From Mangrovivirga halotolerans (GTDB lineage: Bacteria > Bacteroidota > Bacteroidia > Cytophagales > Cyclobacteriaceae), in assembly GCF_026241165.1 (NCBI RefSeq), contig NZ_JAPFQN010000009.1, positions 1-64,000 on the forward strand: 64,000 nucleotides of DNA, read 5' to 3'. The translations under genes and the position numbers were made by a program. Within the stretch, counting starts at the first letter, position 1. Each line of letters opens with the position of its first letter. The notes under the pieces are model-generated. The model saw nothing but the letters and a program-made list of their open reading frames with translations, did not search any database and was not told where the DNA came from. Shown here one piece after another: positions 36,307-45,248 of this stretch.

Positions 36307-37524
36307 ATGATATACGGATTACTGATCATAGCAATAACCTGGGGGATTAGCTTGAGTATTATTAATAATTATCAAAGCAAGCATCCTAAAATTGATCTTA
36401 ATTTTTTAAAGAACTTAATTCCTTATCATCTATTTCTATCTTTTGCATATTATTTGTATGCAGTATTTAATCCATCAGATTCGCAATATTATTACAAAAA
36501 AATATTGTATAATTTTAGAGGGCCTGAATGGATGGATTTTTACGGAACCAGTACTACATTTATCGAATGGATCGGGTATCCTTTTGTGAAATGGTTTGGT
36601 TTTAGCTATGAAGCCATGATGGCTCTTTTCTCCTTTTTTGGGATGCTTGGCTTTATTTATTTTTACCTTTTTTTTAAAGAAAGAATAAAGTTTAACCATT
36701 CTTTTTTTGGGTTTGATCTGGTTACTTTATTTTTCCTATTACCTAACCTGCATTTCTGGTCCGGATCATTTGGAAAAGGTTCAATAATTTTTTTTGGTAT
36801 CGGGCTTTTCTTTTATGGTCTGAATAATATAAAAGGACGATGGAAAATATTGCTATTGGCAGGGTTGTTAATCTATCATATTCGTCCTCATATTATGTTT
36901 GTCATGCTAATATCGGCAATAATTGGATTTACATTTAGTAATAAAGGGGTGACTACAGGAATGAAAATAGGGGTAATTATTATTGCAGCTGGGGCATTTG
37001 CTTTTATTTACCAGGATGTACTTGCGATGGTTGGTATAGAACAAGGCGAAGAAATTGCCTCGGGATTGAACTTAGATCATAGAGCCGCGGAATTAGCAAA
37101 GGCCACCTCTGGAATTGATATTTCGAGTTATTCTCTTCCATTACAGGTTTTTACATTTTTATACAGACCGCTCTTCTTTGATGCTCCGGGAATGCTTGGT
37201 CTCATTGTATCCTTTGAAAATGTATTTCTGCTTGCTGTGACAATTATGTTTTTTGCTAAAGGTGGTCTTAAATATCTTTTTACCGGGGACTTCACCGTTA
37301 AAACTGCTTTCTTAAGTTTTATTACTGTTTCTATCGCCCTCGCACAGATCTCCGGAAACCTTGGTATAGCTATCAGGCAAAAAAGCCAGGTTATGCTTTT
37401 GTTTCTTTTTATTATCGTTAAAATGCTGGATGATAAGAAAATGAAAGCTGCTTATGCTGTCTGGAAAGAAAAACAACGGAAGGCCAGAATGAAGGCGCAG
37501 ATGGAAGCGATGAAGGTGGAGTAA
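36307..37524 (+). CDS. Polytopic membrane protein, candidate Wzy/EpsG-like polymerase
   Basis: A 405-aa membrane protein with about ten helices. A loop with FNPSDSQYYYKKILYNF precedes the helical core, and the HFWSGSFGKGSIIFFGIGLF and YHIRPHIMFVMLI segments resemble EpsG/Wzy-type polymerases, where Arg and Lys in periplasmic loops are important. It begins right after the GNAT stop. It is the only protein in the window with polymerase character, and the cluster has Wzx, Wza and Wzc but no other Wzy, which supports the call. A basic tail (KQRKARMKAQMEAMK) ends the protein. Confidence 0.6.
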   Translation: MIYGLLIIAITWGISLSIINNYQSKHPKIDLNFLKNLIPYHLFLSFAYYLYAVFNPSDSQYYYKKILYNFRGPEWMDFYGTSTTFIEWIGYPFVKWFGFSYEAMMALFSFFGMLGFIYFYLFFKERIKFNHSFFGFDLVTLFFLLPNLHFWSGSFGKGSIIFFGIGLFFYGLNNIKGRWKILLLAGLLIYHIRPHIMFVMLISAIIGFTFSNKGVTTGMKIGVIIIAAGAFAFIYQDVLAMVGIEQGEEIASGLNLDHRAAELAKATSGIDISSYSLPLQVFTFLYRPLFFDAPGMLGLIVSFENVFLLAVTIMFFAKGGLKYLFTGDFTVKTAFLSFITVSIALAQISGNLGIAIRQKSQVMLLFLFIIVKMLDDKKMKAAYAVWKEKQRKARMKAQMEAMKVE

Positions 37525-37923
37525 TGGCTGGTGATTTGTTATTAGTGATTAGTAGATTAAGTTATTGGTAGATTCATTTAATAGCGAGAATCAACTGAGT
37601 GAAATGTAATGCTGACTATTAGTTTTAAAGCCCCAGTCATTCACGGTTCAAAACTTTTCTTAATTAATTCTATTTACTTTGCGATCTTAGAGGTGTTAAA
37701 TAATTGCAAAGCAATTTCTCTGAAACCTCCGTTTACTCTGTGGTTTATGGTTTAAACAGCTTGCTGTTTTCTCTAATTTCTCTGCGATCTCTGTGGTTAA
37801 AAAATAAAACAGCTAGCTGTTTTCTTAGTGATCTTAGCGTCTTAGCGGTGTGTTTTTTGTTATTCGAGTCAAGGGCTATTCAGTTATTTTATGAATCCTC
37901 TATTTATATGTGAAGTATGTTTT

Positions 37924-38105
37924 CTTCTTCATTTTTGTCTTGATACAAATACTGACGATGCTTTCGCATGTCAGCATCCAAGAAACGAACCCATGACGAT
38001 AAATATCAGGGCAGAACAAAAAGCCCATGACGATGCTATCGCATGTCAGGATCAAAGAATCAAGACAATATCGACCCCCGAAAGCAGAGTGAGTGTGGGA
38101 GTGAG
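37924..38105 (-). repeat. TGAC-hairpin repeat array, right inverted copy
   Basis: The reverse complement is nearly identical to 6594-6776. The stem pairs ATGC/GCAT with a GAAA (GNRA) or GATA loop are perfect here. The partner copy has AAGT/GCTT in one stem, a paired change that keeps the helix. Confidence 0.75.
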
Positions 38106-38494
38106 ATTAGAGAATTATTATTGTAAATTGAAACCACAAAGAACTATTGATGCCCATATCCACAATAAATTTCGTCAGCAATTTTCTCTGTGTCCTCTGT
38201 GCTCCCATGACGACCTTCCATTGTCGGTGTCAGGGTTTTCAACTCTGTGGTTAAGGATTAAACAGCTTGCTGATTTTTCTGACAATCAATCTCTGTTTTA
38301 AGAACTTTGCGATCTTAGCGTCTTTGTGGTGTATTTTAAAACATCAATTACCTTCCCTTCCAGTCAAGCGAACTAATAACCAATTACCAATCGCTAGTCA
38401 TTTAATTTCCAGTAACCAATCTCTAATAACTAGTAACTTAATAACCAATCACCAATAACTTAATCAACTAATAACTTAATCAACCAGTAACCAC

Positions 38495-38502
38495 TATCTT
38501 TG
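38495..38502 (+). promoter_or_regulatory. -7-like element TATCTTTG, four bases before an ATG
   Basis: Full match to TAnnTTTG, four bases from the start codon at 38507. If transcription starts five to seven bases after the element, the mRNA would be leaderless. Confidence 0.5.
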
Positions 38503-38506
38503 CCTT

Positions 38507-39508
38507 ATGATTAACAATGGAATTTTTACAATAAGCCTTGATTTTGAATTGATCTGGGGTGGATTCGAGAAATGGGATCTCAATAAGCTTCAGAAATATT
38601 TCATGGTAACGCGCAGGATCATTCCTGACTACCTTAAGATTTTTGAGCAACATGAAACACATGTTACCTGGGCTACTGTAGGAATGTTGTTTGCAGATGG
38701 AATTGAAGATATTAAAAAATATACTCCGGAAAATATTCCCGGATATGAAAATCAAGCTCTTTCAGCATACAATTATATTAAAGAAAATGATTTAGGGGAA
38801 TCTGAAATGAATGATCCGATCCATTTTGCACAAAGCCTGATCAAATTGATCAGTAATGTCCCCGGCCAGGAGATGGCTACCCATACTTTTGCTCACTATT
38901 ATTGTAATGAACCCGGGCAGCAACCTGAACAATTCCGAGCTGATCTGAAAGCACATAAAGCCATTGCTAAAGAACTTGGAATTGAATTGAAAAGTCTTGT
39001 TTTTCCTCGTAATCAGTTTAATGAAGATTATCTCAAAATATGTAAAGAAGAAGGGATTACTTCAGTTCGTTCGAATCCCGATGATTGGTTCTGGAATATT
39101 AATACGCATAACGAACCCAAATTAAAACGCTTAGTAAGAGGTCTGGATGCATTTTTTCCTTTAGGTAAAAAATCAAGTTATTCATTAGAATCTATTGATA
39201 CTAATAATATACCTTACCTGTTACCTGCCAGCAGGCTTTTAAGAGCATGGTCTCCAAAAGAAGAAAAGCTTAACCGGTTTAAGATCAATAAGGTCAAGAA
39301 GGAAATGACTGTAGCAGCAAAGAATAATGAAGTGTATCACCTTTGGTGGCATCCTCATAATTTCGGTCATCATCCAAAAGAAAATATGCGGGACTTAAAG
39401 GAGATTTTAAATCATTTTCTGGATCTCAAAAAAAGGTATGGAATGGTTAGCCTGAATATGAAGGAAACATCGATTTTACTTGAAGAAATGAATAAAGTAT
39501 CAGTTTGA
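38507..39508 (+). CDS. Polysaccharide deacetylase-like protein (NodB/CE4 fold) 2
   Basis: A 333-aa protein with a NodB-like barrel. SLDFELIWGG (residues near 8-17) holds the first Asp pair, VTWATVGMLF the second strand, MATHTFAHYYC near residue 126 the metal-binding HxxxH, and LVFPRNQFNEDYL the third motif. This variant group is common in glycan clusters of Bacteroidota. The C-terminal HLWWHPHNFGHH segment adds further histidines. There is no signal peptide. It is convergent with the GT4 gene on the other strand and overlaps it by nine bases. Confidence 0.8.
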   Translation: MINNGIFTISLDFELIWGGFEKWDLNKLQKYFMVTRRIIPDYLKIFEQHETHVTWATVGMLFADGIEDIKKYTPENIPGYENQALSAYNYIKENDLGESEMNDPIHFAQSLIKLISNVPGQEMATHTFAHYYCNEPGQQPEQFRADLKAHKAIAKELGIELKSLVFPRNQFNEDYLKICKEEGITSVRSNPDDWFWNINTHNEPKLKRLVRGLDAFFPLGKKSSYSLESIDTNNIPYLLPASRLLRAWSPKEEKLNRFKINKVKKEMTVAAKNNEVYHLWWHPHNFGHHPKENMRDLKEILNHFLDLKKRYGMVSLNMKETSILLEEMNKVSV

Positions 39509-40705
39509 TGTTTGATCTTCTACTAATATATTTCTCTTGATCCCTGATTCAGATAATACCTTGTCATATTCCTGAATTATTTTATCCCAGACAACTTGTT
39601 GATCATACCTGGAGGTAATCATCTCTCTAGACTTTTCGGACATCATTTCACGTAAAGCTGCATCATTTATTAGTTTTAATAATGCATTCTGAAGTGCTTC
39701 AATACTTTTGGGTGGGATAATAATTCCATTTTTACCATCAACTACAATCTCATTACATCCATTGATATCAGAAACAACAGAAGGAAGATTGAAGCACCCT
39801 GCCTGCATCACCACATTCGGAAACCCTTCCCTGTAAGAAGGGAAAGCAAAAATATCCATCAATGCTAAATAAGGTCTGATGTCTTTTTGGAATCCTGTAG
39901 TAATTATATTCGGATGGTTGTTGATTAGTTTTTCAGTTTCTTCTTTTAAAGGATCCAAATCCTTTTCATAAGGACCAACCAATAATAATTTTGTTCTTTG
40001 ATTTTGCCTGTTTATCTCATCAAATGCCTTTACCAATTCATTTATTCCCTTATCCCCAACCAATCTTCCGACAAAACCAATAACGAGATTTCCATCCAGC
40101 TCATATTTTGATTTTAAGATTCTTGCTTCAGTATTGATCTCTTCAGAAGGTTTGAAATAATCTGTATTGATTCCATTGCTGGAGCCATTTCCAATTACAT
40201 TTATCTTATAGGCTCGGGTGAAATTATTATCAATAATGTACCTGGCAAGAGTATTTGAATTAGGGTAGACTTTTGTTGCAGCTTTATAAGTAATTTTTTC
40301 TACTGCAACCAAAATAGACTTTAAAACCCCTTTCTTTTCCATTAAAGGCATTCCTGCAACAGTATGAAGCCTTATAGGTACTCCACAAAATTTACCGGCC
40401 AACATTCCAATAAGTCCCGCTTTAGGTGTATGCGTATGAATAATATCCGGTTTATAAGATCTTATAAGAGAAACCATTTCTCTTAGCGCTCGCAAATCCT
40501 GAAAAGGGGTGATCTCCCGGGTCATAGGGATAGAAATATGCTTAGTGTTCTCGTATTCTTCAAGGGATTCTATATCGTCATCATGCGCACTGGTCATGAG
40601 CACTTCAAAACCATTGTCACCCATGAATTTCATCTGACCTTTCAGAAGGGTTTTTAATGATAACGCAACTGTTGTTACTCTAAGAATACGAGGTTTTCTA
40701 TTCAT
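39500..40705 (-). CDS. Glycosyltransferase family 4
   Basis: A 401-aa GT-B transferase resembling PglA/WcaL-type enzymes. HTHTPKAGLIGMLAGKFCGVPIRLHTVAGMP contains the typical acceptor-domain histidines near residues 92-120 (two separate short motifs), VIGFVGRLVGDKGINELV opens the donor domain, and FPSYREGFPNVVMQAG near residue 290 is the EX7E-type site. It is the only gene on its strand here, with its own promoter-like element at 40710-40717. It overlaps the deacetylase gene tail to tail by nine bases. Confidence 0.88.
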   Translation of the reverse strand: MNRKPRILRVTTVALSLKTLLKGQMKFMGDNGFEVLMTSAHDDDIESLEEYENTKHISIPMTREITPFQDLRALREMVSLIRSYKPDIIHTHTPKAGLIGMLAGKFCGVPIRLHTVAGMPLMEKKGVLKSILVAVEKITYKAATKVYPNSNTLARYIIDNNFTRAYKINVIGNGSSNGINTDYFKPSEEINTEARILKSKYELDGNLVIGFVGRLVGDKGINELVKAFDEINRQNQRTKLLLVGPYEKDLDPLKEETEKLINNHPNIITTGFQKDIRPYLALMDIFAFPSYREGFPNVVMQAGCFNLPSVVSDINGCNEIVVDGKNGIIIPPKSIEALQNALLKLINDAALREMMSEKSREMITSRYDQQVVWDKIIQEYDKVLSESGIKRNILVEDQTSN

Positions 40706-40709
40706 GGTG

Positions 40710-40717
40710 CTAAGATA
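40710..40717 (-). promoter_or_regulatory. -7-like element TATCTTAG, four bases before a minus-strand ATG
   Basis: Read on the minus strand: TATCTTAG, CACC, then the ATG at 40705. The spacing is the same as at 33064 and 38495. Confidence 0.35.
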
Positions 40718-41052
40718 AGGAAGGATTTGGAGAATAGTTATTGGATAGTAGTTATTAGTGATTAGAAAATAGAGAATAGTTATTGGTGATTGGTGAATAG
40801 GGATTGGTATTAATTAATGGTTACTAGTTTAGCATACTTGATTAGTGTTGTGGTATCTGAATAAAAATTAGACTCAAAATTTAAATATTGCTGTTTCCCC
40901 TTGCGTTCTTAGCGACTCTGCGGTGTATTTTTTTTGTCTCAGGAGCAATCCTGTTAATCTATTTTTAATCCCTGTAAATCCTGGTTCTTCATTTTAGAGT
41001 TAAGCGTACTAATAACCAATCACTTATTAACCCATCTCTTTCACTTATTTGT

Positions 41053-41151
41053 TGCTGTTCCAGATGTTAGCGCAGCGCATCTGGAATAAAAAATAAATGC
41101 GATTTTAATTCGCAAATATTTCTGTTCGACATGCCCTGCGGAACATATCAT
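41053..41151 (-). repeat. Composite repeat, inverted copy 4
   Basis: Begins TGCTGTTCCAGATG and contains the CCAGATG/CATCTGG palindrome and the TCGACATG segment, inverted relative to copies at 5896, 6210 and 6911. Confidence 0.7.
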
Positions 41152-41785
41152 CAGCTGGATATATGGTATTAATAGTACTAGAGACCTTAGGTGTCATCTG
41201 GGATTAAGTGAAAGATTCTCTTCATTTTTGTCTTGACACAAAAACGAAGCAAAAAAGTCAAGACACTATCAAATCTCCTCACCCACAATCCTTCCCACCC
41301 TCGTGATATTGTCATTCCTACCGCGCCCTTCTAAGTAACATTTAAATTAAGTGTGGCAAATGTTGTACTATTGAATCTCGTATTCTGAATAAATTGTGTC
41401 AGCAATTTCCTTTGCGAACTTTCCGATCCCGTGACGATCTCCTAACGTTGATGTCAGAGTCTAAGGATTTGCCGTGTATTTATTAATTGCGCAGCAATTG
41501 CCTCTGTGAACTCTGTGATCAAAAATGTAAACAGCTTGCTGTTTTTTCTTAGCGACCTTCGCGTCTTAGCGGTGTTTTTTTTATTGCGCAGCAATTTTCT
41601 CTGTGTACTCCGTGTTCTCTGTGGTTAATATTAAGTAACAGCTTGCTGTTTCTTTTAATTATATCACTATAAGTGTTTTTAATTTATTTTTTGTTTGAAT
41701 GTCTTATTATTAATTAATCAGCTAACCTATAACTAATCTCCAATAACTTAATAACCAATAACTATACACTTTCCCCCCAATTCCT

Positions 41786-41793
41786 TACTTTTG
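41786..41793 (+). promoter_or_regulatory. -7-like element TACTTTTG upstream of the PglC-like gene
   Basis: Matches TAnnTTTG, eight bases before the ATG at 41802, at the end of a CCAATAACT-type tract. Confidence 0.45.
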
Positions 41794-41801
41794 TCCTGAA
41801 C

Positions 41802-42410
41802 ATGTACAGGGATTTTTTCAAAAGAATAATTGACTTTATCATGAGTCTGATTGGACTCATTACTGCCTCACCGATATTTTTGATCGTCTGGTTTCTTCTA
41901 GCCGTCAATCAAAATGGCAAAGCTTTTTTCGTTCAACCCAGACCTGGCAAAAACGGAGAAGTTTTTAAGTTGGTTAAATTTAAAACCATGACGGATGCCA
42001 AAGATAAGAATGGAGACTTATTGCCCGATGATCAACGTCTCCATGGTCTTGGTAAATTTGTTCGAAAAACTTCCCTTGATGAATTGCCTCAATTGATTAA
42101 TGTATTAAAAGGCGATATGTCGTTAATAGGGCCTCGTCCGCTACTAGTAGAATATCTTCCACTATACAATGAAAAACAAGCAAGAAGGCATGATGTTCGT
42201 CCGGGAATAACTGGATGGGCACAGGTAAACGGAAGAAATGCGATTAGCTGGGAAAAGAAATTTGATTACGATGTGTATTACGTTGATAATTTATCCTTTA
42301 CATTAGATGTTAAAATTCTTATTTTAACAATAAAAAAAGTATTTGTTGCAGAAGGTATCAATAGTGATACCTCGGTAACAATGGAAAAATTTAAAGGATC
42401 TGAAAATTGA
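41802..42410 (+). CDS. Initiating phosphoglycosyl transferase, PglC-like
   Basis: A 202-aa monotopic phosphoglycosyl transferase that starts repeat-unit assembly by placing a sugar phosphate on undecaprenyl phosphate. The re-entrant membrane helix is at residues 8-32. [14 protein letters not shown], the catalytic Asp93-Glu94 in [16 protein letters not shown] and [18 protein letters not shown] are all diagnostic. The short form matches PglC, which uses UDP-diacetamidobacillosamine; NeuD/PglD-, PglE- and PglF-like genes in the same cassette support this. It overlaps the next gene by four bases. Confidence 0.92.
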   Translation: MYRDFFKRIIDFIMSLIGLITASPIFLIVWFLLAVNQNGKAFFVQPRPGKNGEVFKLVKFKTMTDAKDKNGDLLPDDQRLHGLGKFVRKTSLDELPQLINVLKGDMSLIGPRPLLVEYLPLYNEKQARRHDVRPGITGWAQVNGRNAISWEKKFDYDVYYVDNLSFTLDVKILILTIKKVFVAEGINSDTSVTMEKFKGSEN

Positions 42411-43045
42411 GTAAACTAGCAATAATCGGTGCAGGAGGGCTTGGGAAAGAAATTCATTCCCTCATAGAAAATATTAACCAGGTCAGTAAAACCTGGGATG
42501 TCATTGGTTTTTACGATGATGGTATCTCAAAAGGTACAGACATAGCCGGTTTACATGTGTTAGGTGATATTGATCAATTGAACCAAGTTGATCATACCCT
42601 GGCAGTTGTATTAGCTATTGGTGATCCTGTTACAAAGTTTAAAATTTTTGATCGCCTAAAGGGGCAGCCAAATTTATATTATCCTAATTTAATTCATCCC
42701 AAAGCCGATATTTCGAGTAATGAAAAAGTTCAGGTAGGAGAGGGCTCGATCATTTGTTCCGGGGTCAGGATTACCACAGATGTTTTAATTGGTGAGTTTG
42801 TATTGATAAATTTAAATACAACTATCGGACACGATGTTAAAATTGGTCACTTTTGCTCTATAATGCCAGGAGTTAATTTAGCAGGTAATACCACACTTGA
42901 AGAAAGATGCCTTGTCGGCAGTGGAGCAAATCTAATTAATGGCTGTAAAATAGAAACTGAATCAAAAGTTGGTAGTGGGGCTGTCGTTACAAAAGATGTG
43001 TCGTCCGGAAAGACAGTAGTTGGGGTTCCTGCAAAAGAAATTTGA
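42407..43045 (+). CDS. NeuD/PglD-family sugar acetyltransferase
   Basis: A 212-aa acetyltransferase with an N-terminal Rossmann-like part ([18 protein letters not shown], residues 3-20) and a C-terminal left-handed beta-helix. The likely catalytic His lies in [10 protein letters not shown] near residue 143. This layout is the PglD/NeuD/PerB family, which acetylates UDP-4-amino-sugars. The start is a TTG overlapping the pglC stop; no ATG is available nearby. The gene could act in a bacillosamine-type pathway with the aminotransferase at 44034, or in the missing LegH step of the nonulosonate pathway. Confidence 0.87.
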   Translation: MSKLAIIGAGGLGKEIHSLIENINQVSKTWDVIGFYDDGISKGTDIAGLHVLGDIDQLNQVDHTLAVVLAIGDPVTKFKIFDRLKGQPNLYYPNLIHPKADISSNEKVQVGEGSIICSGVRITTDVLIGEFVLINLNTTIGHDVKIGHFCSIMPGVNLAGNTTLEERCLVGSGANLINGCKIETESKVGSGAVVTKDVSSGKTVVGVPAKEI

Positions 43046-43046
43046 T

Positions 43047-43604
43047 ATGATAAAAGAATTCAAGCCAGTCATACTTTTTCTGGGTAAATTTTTAATCCTT
43101 TATTTTGTACTAAATATCATCTATGGATATTATGTAGAGAGTTTTAAAAACAAACCTGATCCGATGACTGAATATGTCAGTCGTCAAACAGCCAAAGTGA
43201 TTTCATTATTTAATGATACAGGAAAAGAAATTAAAACATCCAGCAGTGATAAAGGACAATATGTTTACATAAATAAAGGCGATCATTCTGTGTTATCGGT
43301 CTATGAAGGCTGCAATGGATTGAATGTATTCATTGTTTTTGTGTCGTTTGTATTGTCTTTCAGGCCTCCTCAAAAAGAATGGATATGGTTTATTCCAATG
43401 GGATTAATTGTAATTCACATTTTTAATTTAGGAAGGATAGGTTTGTTATTTTTTATTACTCAGCATTATCCTGATCAAATGTATTTTATGCATAAATTTG
43501 GGTTTACTGCTATAATTTATTTGTCCGTTTTTGGATTGTGGTGGTGGTGGGTTACAGGTAAAAAGTTTCAGCTTTCAACCAGAAAGGGAAGTGAACGTGT
43601 ATGA
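43047..43604 (+). CDS. xrtF: Exosortase family protein XrtF
   Basis: A 185-aa integral membrane cysteine protease-like enzyme of the exosortase/archaeosortase superfamily, expected to cleave and re-anchor proteins with a C-terminal sorting signal. The catalytic triad is visible: Cys89 in YEGCNGLN, Arg130 in NLGRIGLL and His149 in HKFGFTAI. Membrane helices surround these residues. An upstream in-frame ATG at 43020 lies inside the previous gene; the ATG at 43047, one base after that gene's stop, is chosen. It overlaps the XrtF-associated gene by four bases. Its position inside a glycan cassette is typical of exosortases. Confidence 0.9.
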   Translation: MIKEFKPVILFLGKFLILYFVLNIIYGYYVESFKNKPDPMTEYVSRQTAKVISLFNDTGKEIKTSSSDKGQYVYINKGDHSVLSVYEGCNGLNVFIVFVSFVLSFRPPQKEWIWFIPMGLIVIHIFNLGRIGLLFFITQHYPDQMYFMHKFGFTAIIYLSVFGLWWWWVTGKKFQLSTRKGSERV

Positions 43605-44047
43605 GTAAAGAATCACAAATTTCTTATCCATGGCGCGTTGTCTGGATAATAGTTGGCTTATCGGGACTGGCAATCGTTTATATCACTCAAAAATACGGAT
43701 GGGTGAATTTAATAGGCACTACATTAGGAATTGAGACAGAAACATGGAGTAAGCTTTCGCATTTCCTGGTCAACAGGGCAATTAGATTTGTATTGAATGA
43801 TATCTTTGCAATAACAATTATTGCAGGATCGTTTGGACGAAGGGATTTTGTTGTGTTTGCAGTTTTAGTTCAATTGATCGGATTATTTGTATTTTTTATA
43901 CCTTATGTCATATTAAAAATTTACTATCCCACATATAATGGTCCGATGATCAATTTTATTCATCGATTAATATTAAATCCGGTTCTAATGATCTTGTTGA
44001 TACCGGCATTATATATAAAACAGAAAAGAGATAATGACGAAAAGTAG
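43601..44047 (+). CDS. Exosortase F-associated membrane protein
   Basis: A 148-aa protein with about four helices, matching the small membrane protein regularly found next to XrtF in Bacteroidota. Recognisable features are FLVNRAIRFVLNDIFAI near residues 50-66 and NFIHRLILNPVLMILLIPALY near residues 117-137. It overlaps xrtF by four bases and the next aminotransferase gene by 14. Its function is unknown; co-occurrence suggests a subunit or helper of the exosortase. Confidence 0.85.
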   Translation: MSKESQISYPWRVVWIIVGLSGLAIVYITQKYGWVNLIGTTLGIETETWSKLSHFLVNRAIRFVLNDIFAITIIAGSFGRRDFVVFAVLVQLIGLFVFFIPYVILKIYYPTYNGPMINFIHRLILNPVLMILLIPALYIKQKRDNDEK

Positions 44048-45155
44048 AATTTTTCTTTCGGCACCTCACATGGGGGGAGCTGAACAAAAATATGTTAATG
44101 AAGCGTTTGATACTAACTGGATATCACCTGTCGGGCCAAATTTGCAGGCTTTTGAGGAAAGCATTTCAAAATACCATGGAGGAGGATATCATGTAGCCGC
44201 ATTGTCAAGTGGTACAGCAGCAATTCACCTCGCGTTGATCCTCTTAGGAGTTGAAAGAGGAGATGAGGTAATCTGTTCTACTTTTACATTTTCAGGTACT
44301 TGCAATCCAATTATGTACCAGGGAGCCACTCCGGTTTTTGTTGATTCCGAAAAAGATACATGGAATATGAATCCTGAGGCCCTGGAAGAAGCGATCAAGG
44401 ACAGGCAGGGAAAAGGAAAGAAAGTAAAAGCTATTATTCCGGTTCATTTATATGGTATGCCCGCTAATATGCCGGAAATCATGAAGATAGCCAGGGAATA
44501 TGAAATCCCTGTTATTGAAGATGCTGCCGAGGCACTTGGGGCATCCATAAAAGGGAAAAAGACAGGAACATTTGGTGATCTGGCAATATTTAGCTTTAAT
44601 GGGAACAAGATCATCACCACCAGTGGAGGGGGAGCTTTAATGAGTGAAGATATAGCCCTGGTTGAAAAAGCTAAGTTTTTAGCTACTCAGGCAAGAGATC
44701 AGGCGCCGCATTATCAACACTCTACAATTGGATACAATTACAGGTTGAGCAATATTAGTGCAGGGATAGGAAGAGGACAAATGGAAGTGCTGGATGAAAG
44801 AATTAACCAACGAAGGAGTGTTAACCAATGGTATAAAGAAAACTTTTCAGATAAAGGGTTTGATTTTCTAACTGAACCAGAAGGTTATTTTAGTAATTAC
44901 TGGTTAACCACAGCTTTGCTTGATGGAACTTCATTTGATAGAGAAGAGCTCAGGATAGAGCTTGAAAAAGAGAATATTGAAGCCCGGCCACTGTGGAAAC
45001 CTATGCATTTACAACCTGTTTTTAAAGGGTATCCGTATTATGGCGATAAAACTTCTGAGTATTTGTTTGAAAAAGGTGTATGTTTGCCAAGTTGTTCATC
45101 GTTAGATGAAGAAGAAAAAGAGCGAATATTTCAAACAATAGTAAGATTTTTATAA
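44034..45155 (+). CDS. DegT/DnrJ/EryC1-family PLP aminotransferase (PglE/LegC-like)
   Basis: A 373-aa sugar aminotransferase that would add an amino group to a 4-keto-6-deoxy nucleotide sugar. The PLP Lys is Lys192 in FNGNKIITTSGGGAL, with SSGTAAIHLAL near residue 60 and IPVIEDAAEALGA near 158. NYRLSNISAGIGRGQME is also typical. It overlaps the XrtF-associated gene by 14 bases. It fits the PglF-like dehydratase downstream (bacillosamine route). It may also serve the LegB pathway, for which no other aminotransferase is present. Confidence 0.88.
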   Translation: MTKSRIFLSAPHMGGAEQKYVNEAFDTNWISPVGPNLQAFEESISKYHGGGYHVAALSSGTAAIHLALILLGVERGDEVICSTFTFSGTCNPIMYQGATPVFVDSEKDTWNMNPEALEEAIKDRQGKGKKVKAIIPVHLYGMPANMPEIMKIAREYEIPVIEDAAEALGASIKGKKTGTFGDLAIFSFNGNKIITTSGGGALMSEDIALVEKAKFLATQARDQAPHYQHSTIGYNYRLSNISAGIGRGQMEVLDERINQRRSVNQWYKENFSDKGFDFLTEPEGYFSNYWLTTALLDGTSFDREELRIELEKENIEARPLWKPMHLQPVFKGYPYYGDKTSEYLFEKGVCLPSCSSLDEEEKERIFQTIVRFL

Positions 45156-45248
45156 ATAATTGACATTATTGGGTAATATATATTAATTTAGGTTACAATA
45201 AGTACCTGATAAGTATATATAAATTAAGAACTATTATAATAGGGCCTT

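Larger units (their letters stand above)
37525..38506. repeat. Repeat island between the candidate polymerase and a deacetylase
   Basis: About 980 bases without a credible gene. Heptad repeats in reverse orientation (TTAGCGGTG and CTCTGTGG types) lie at about 37677-37852 and 38181-38335, with hairpins such as AACAGC-TT-GCTGTT. The TGAC-hairpin array (inverse of 6594-6776) covers 37924-38105. The low-complexity ACTAATAACCAATTACC tract fills 38371-38494 up to the next promoter. Open frames crossing the island (37704-37913, 37891-38301, 38267-38458) are built from repeats. Confidence 0.7.
40706..41801. repeat. Repeat island upstream of the PglC-like gene
   Basis: About 1.1 kb without a credible gene. 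Contents from left: the CCAATAACT-type tract oriented with the minus gene (40733-40828), an inverse copy of 6331-6469 including CGCAAAG-type heptads (40898-41035), the inverted 105-bp composite repeat (41053-41151), an internally deleted relative of the TGAC array (about 41220-41275), degenerate heptads (41400-41520), good reverse heptad copies with hairpins (41545-41627), and a final CCAATAACT tract (41721-41766) next to the following promoter. Confidence 0.7.

Noticed and set aside
37704-38458. Three open frames (37704-37913, 37891-38301, 38267-38458)
   Set aside because: They are composed of heptad repeats, hairpins and low-complexity tracts; the same repeats elsewhere do not keep the reading frame.
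45160-45188. TTGACA motif resembling a sigma-70 -35 box upstream of the T9SS gene
   Set aside because: No good -10 box lies at proper spacing, and Bacteroidota primary promoters use TTTG/TAnnTTTG instead.
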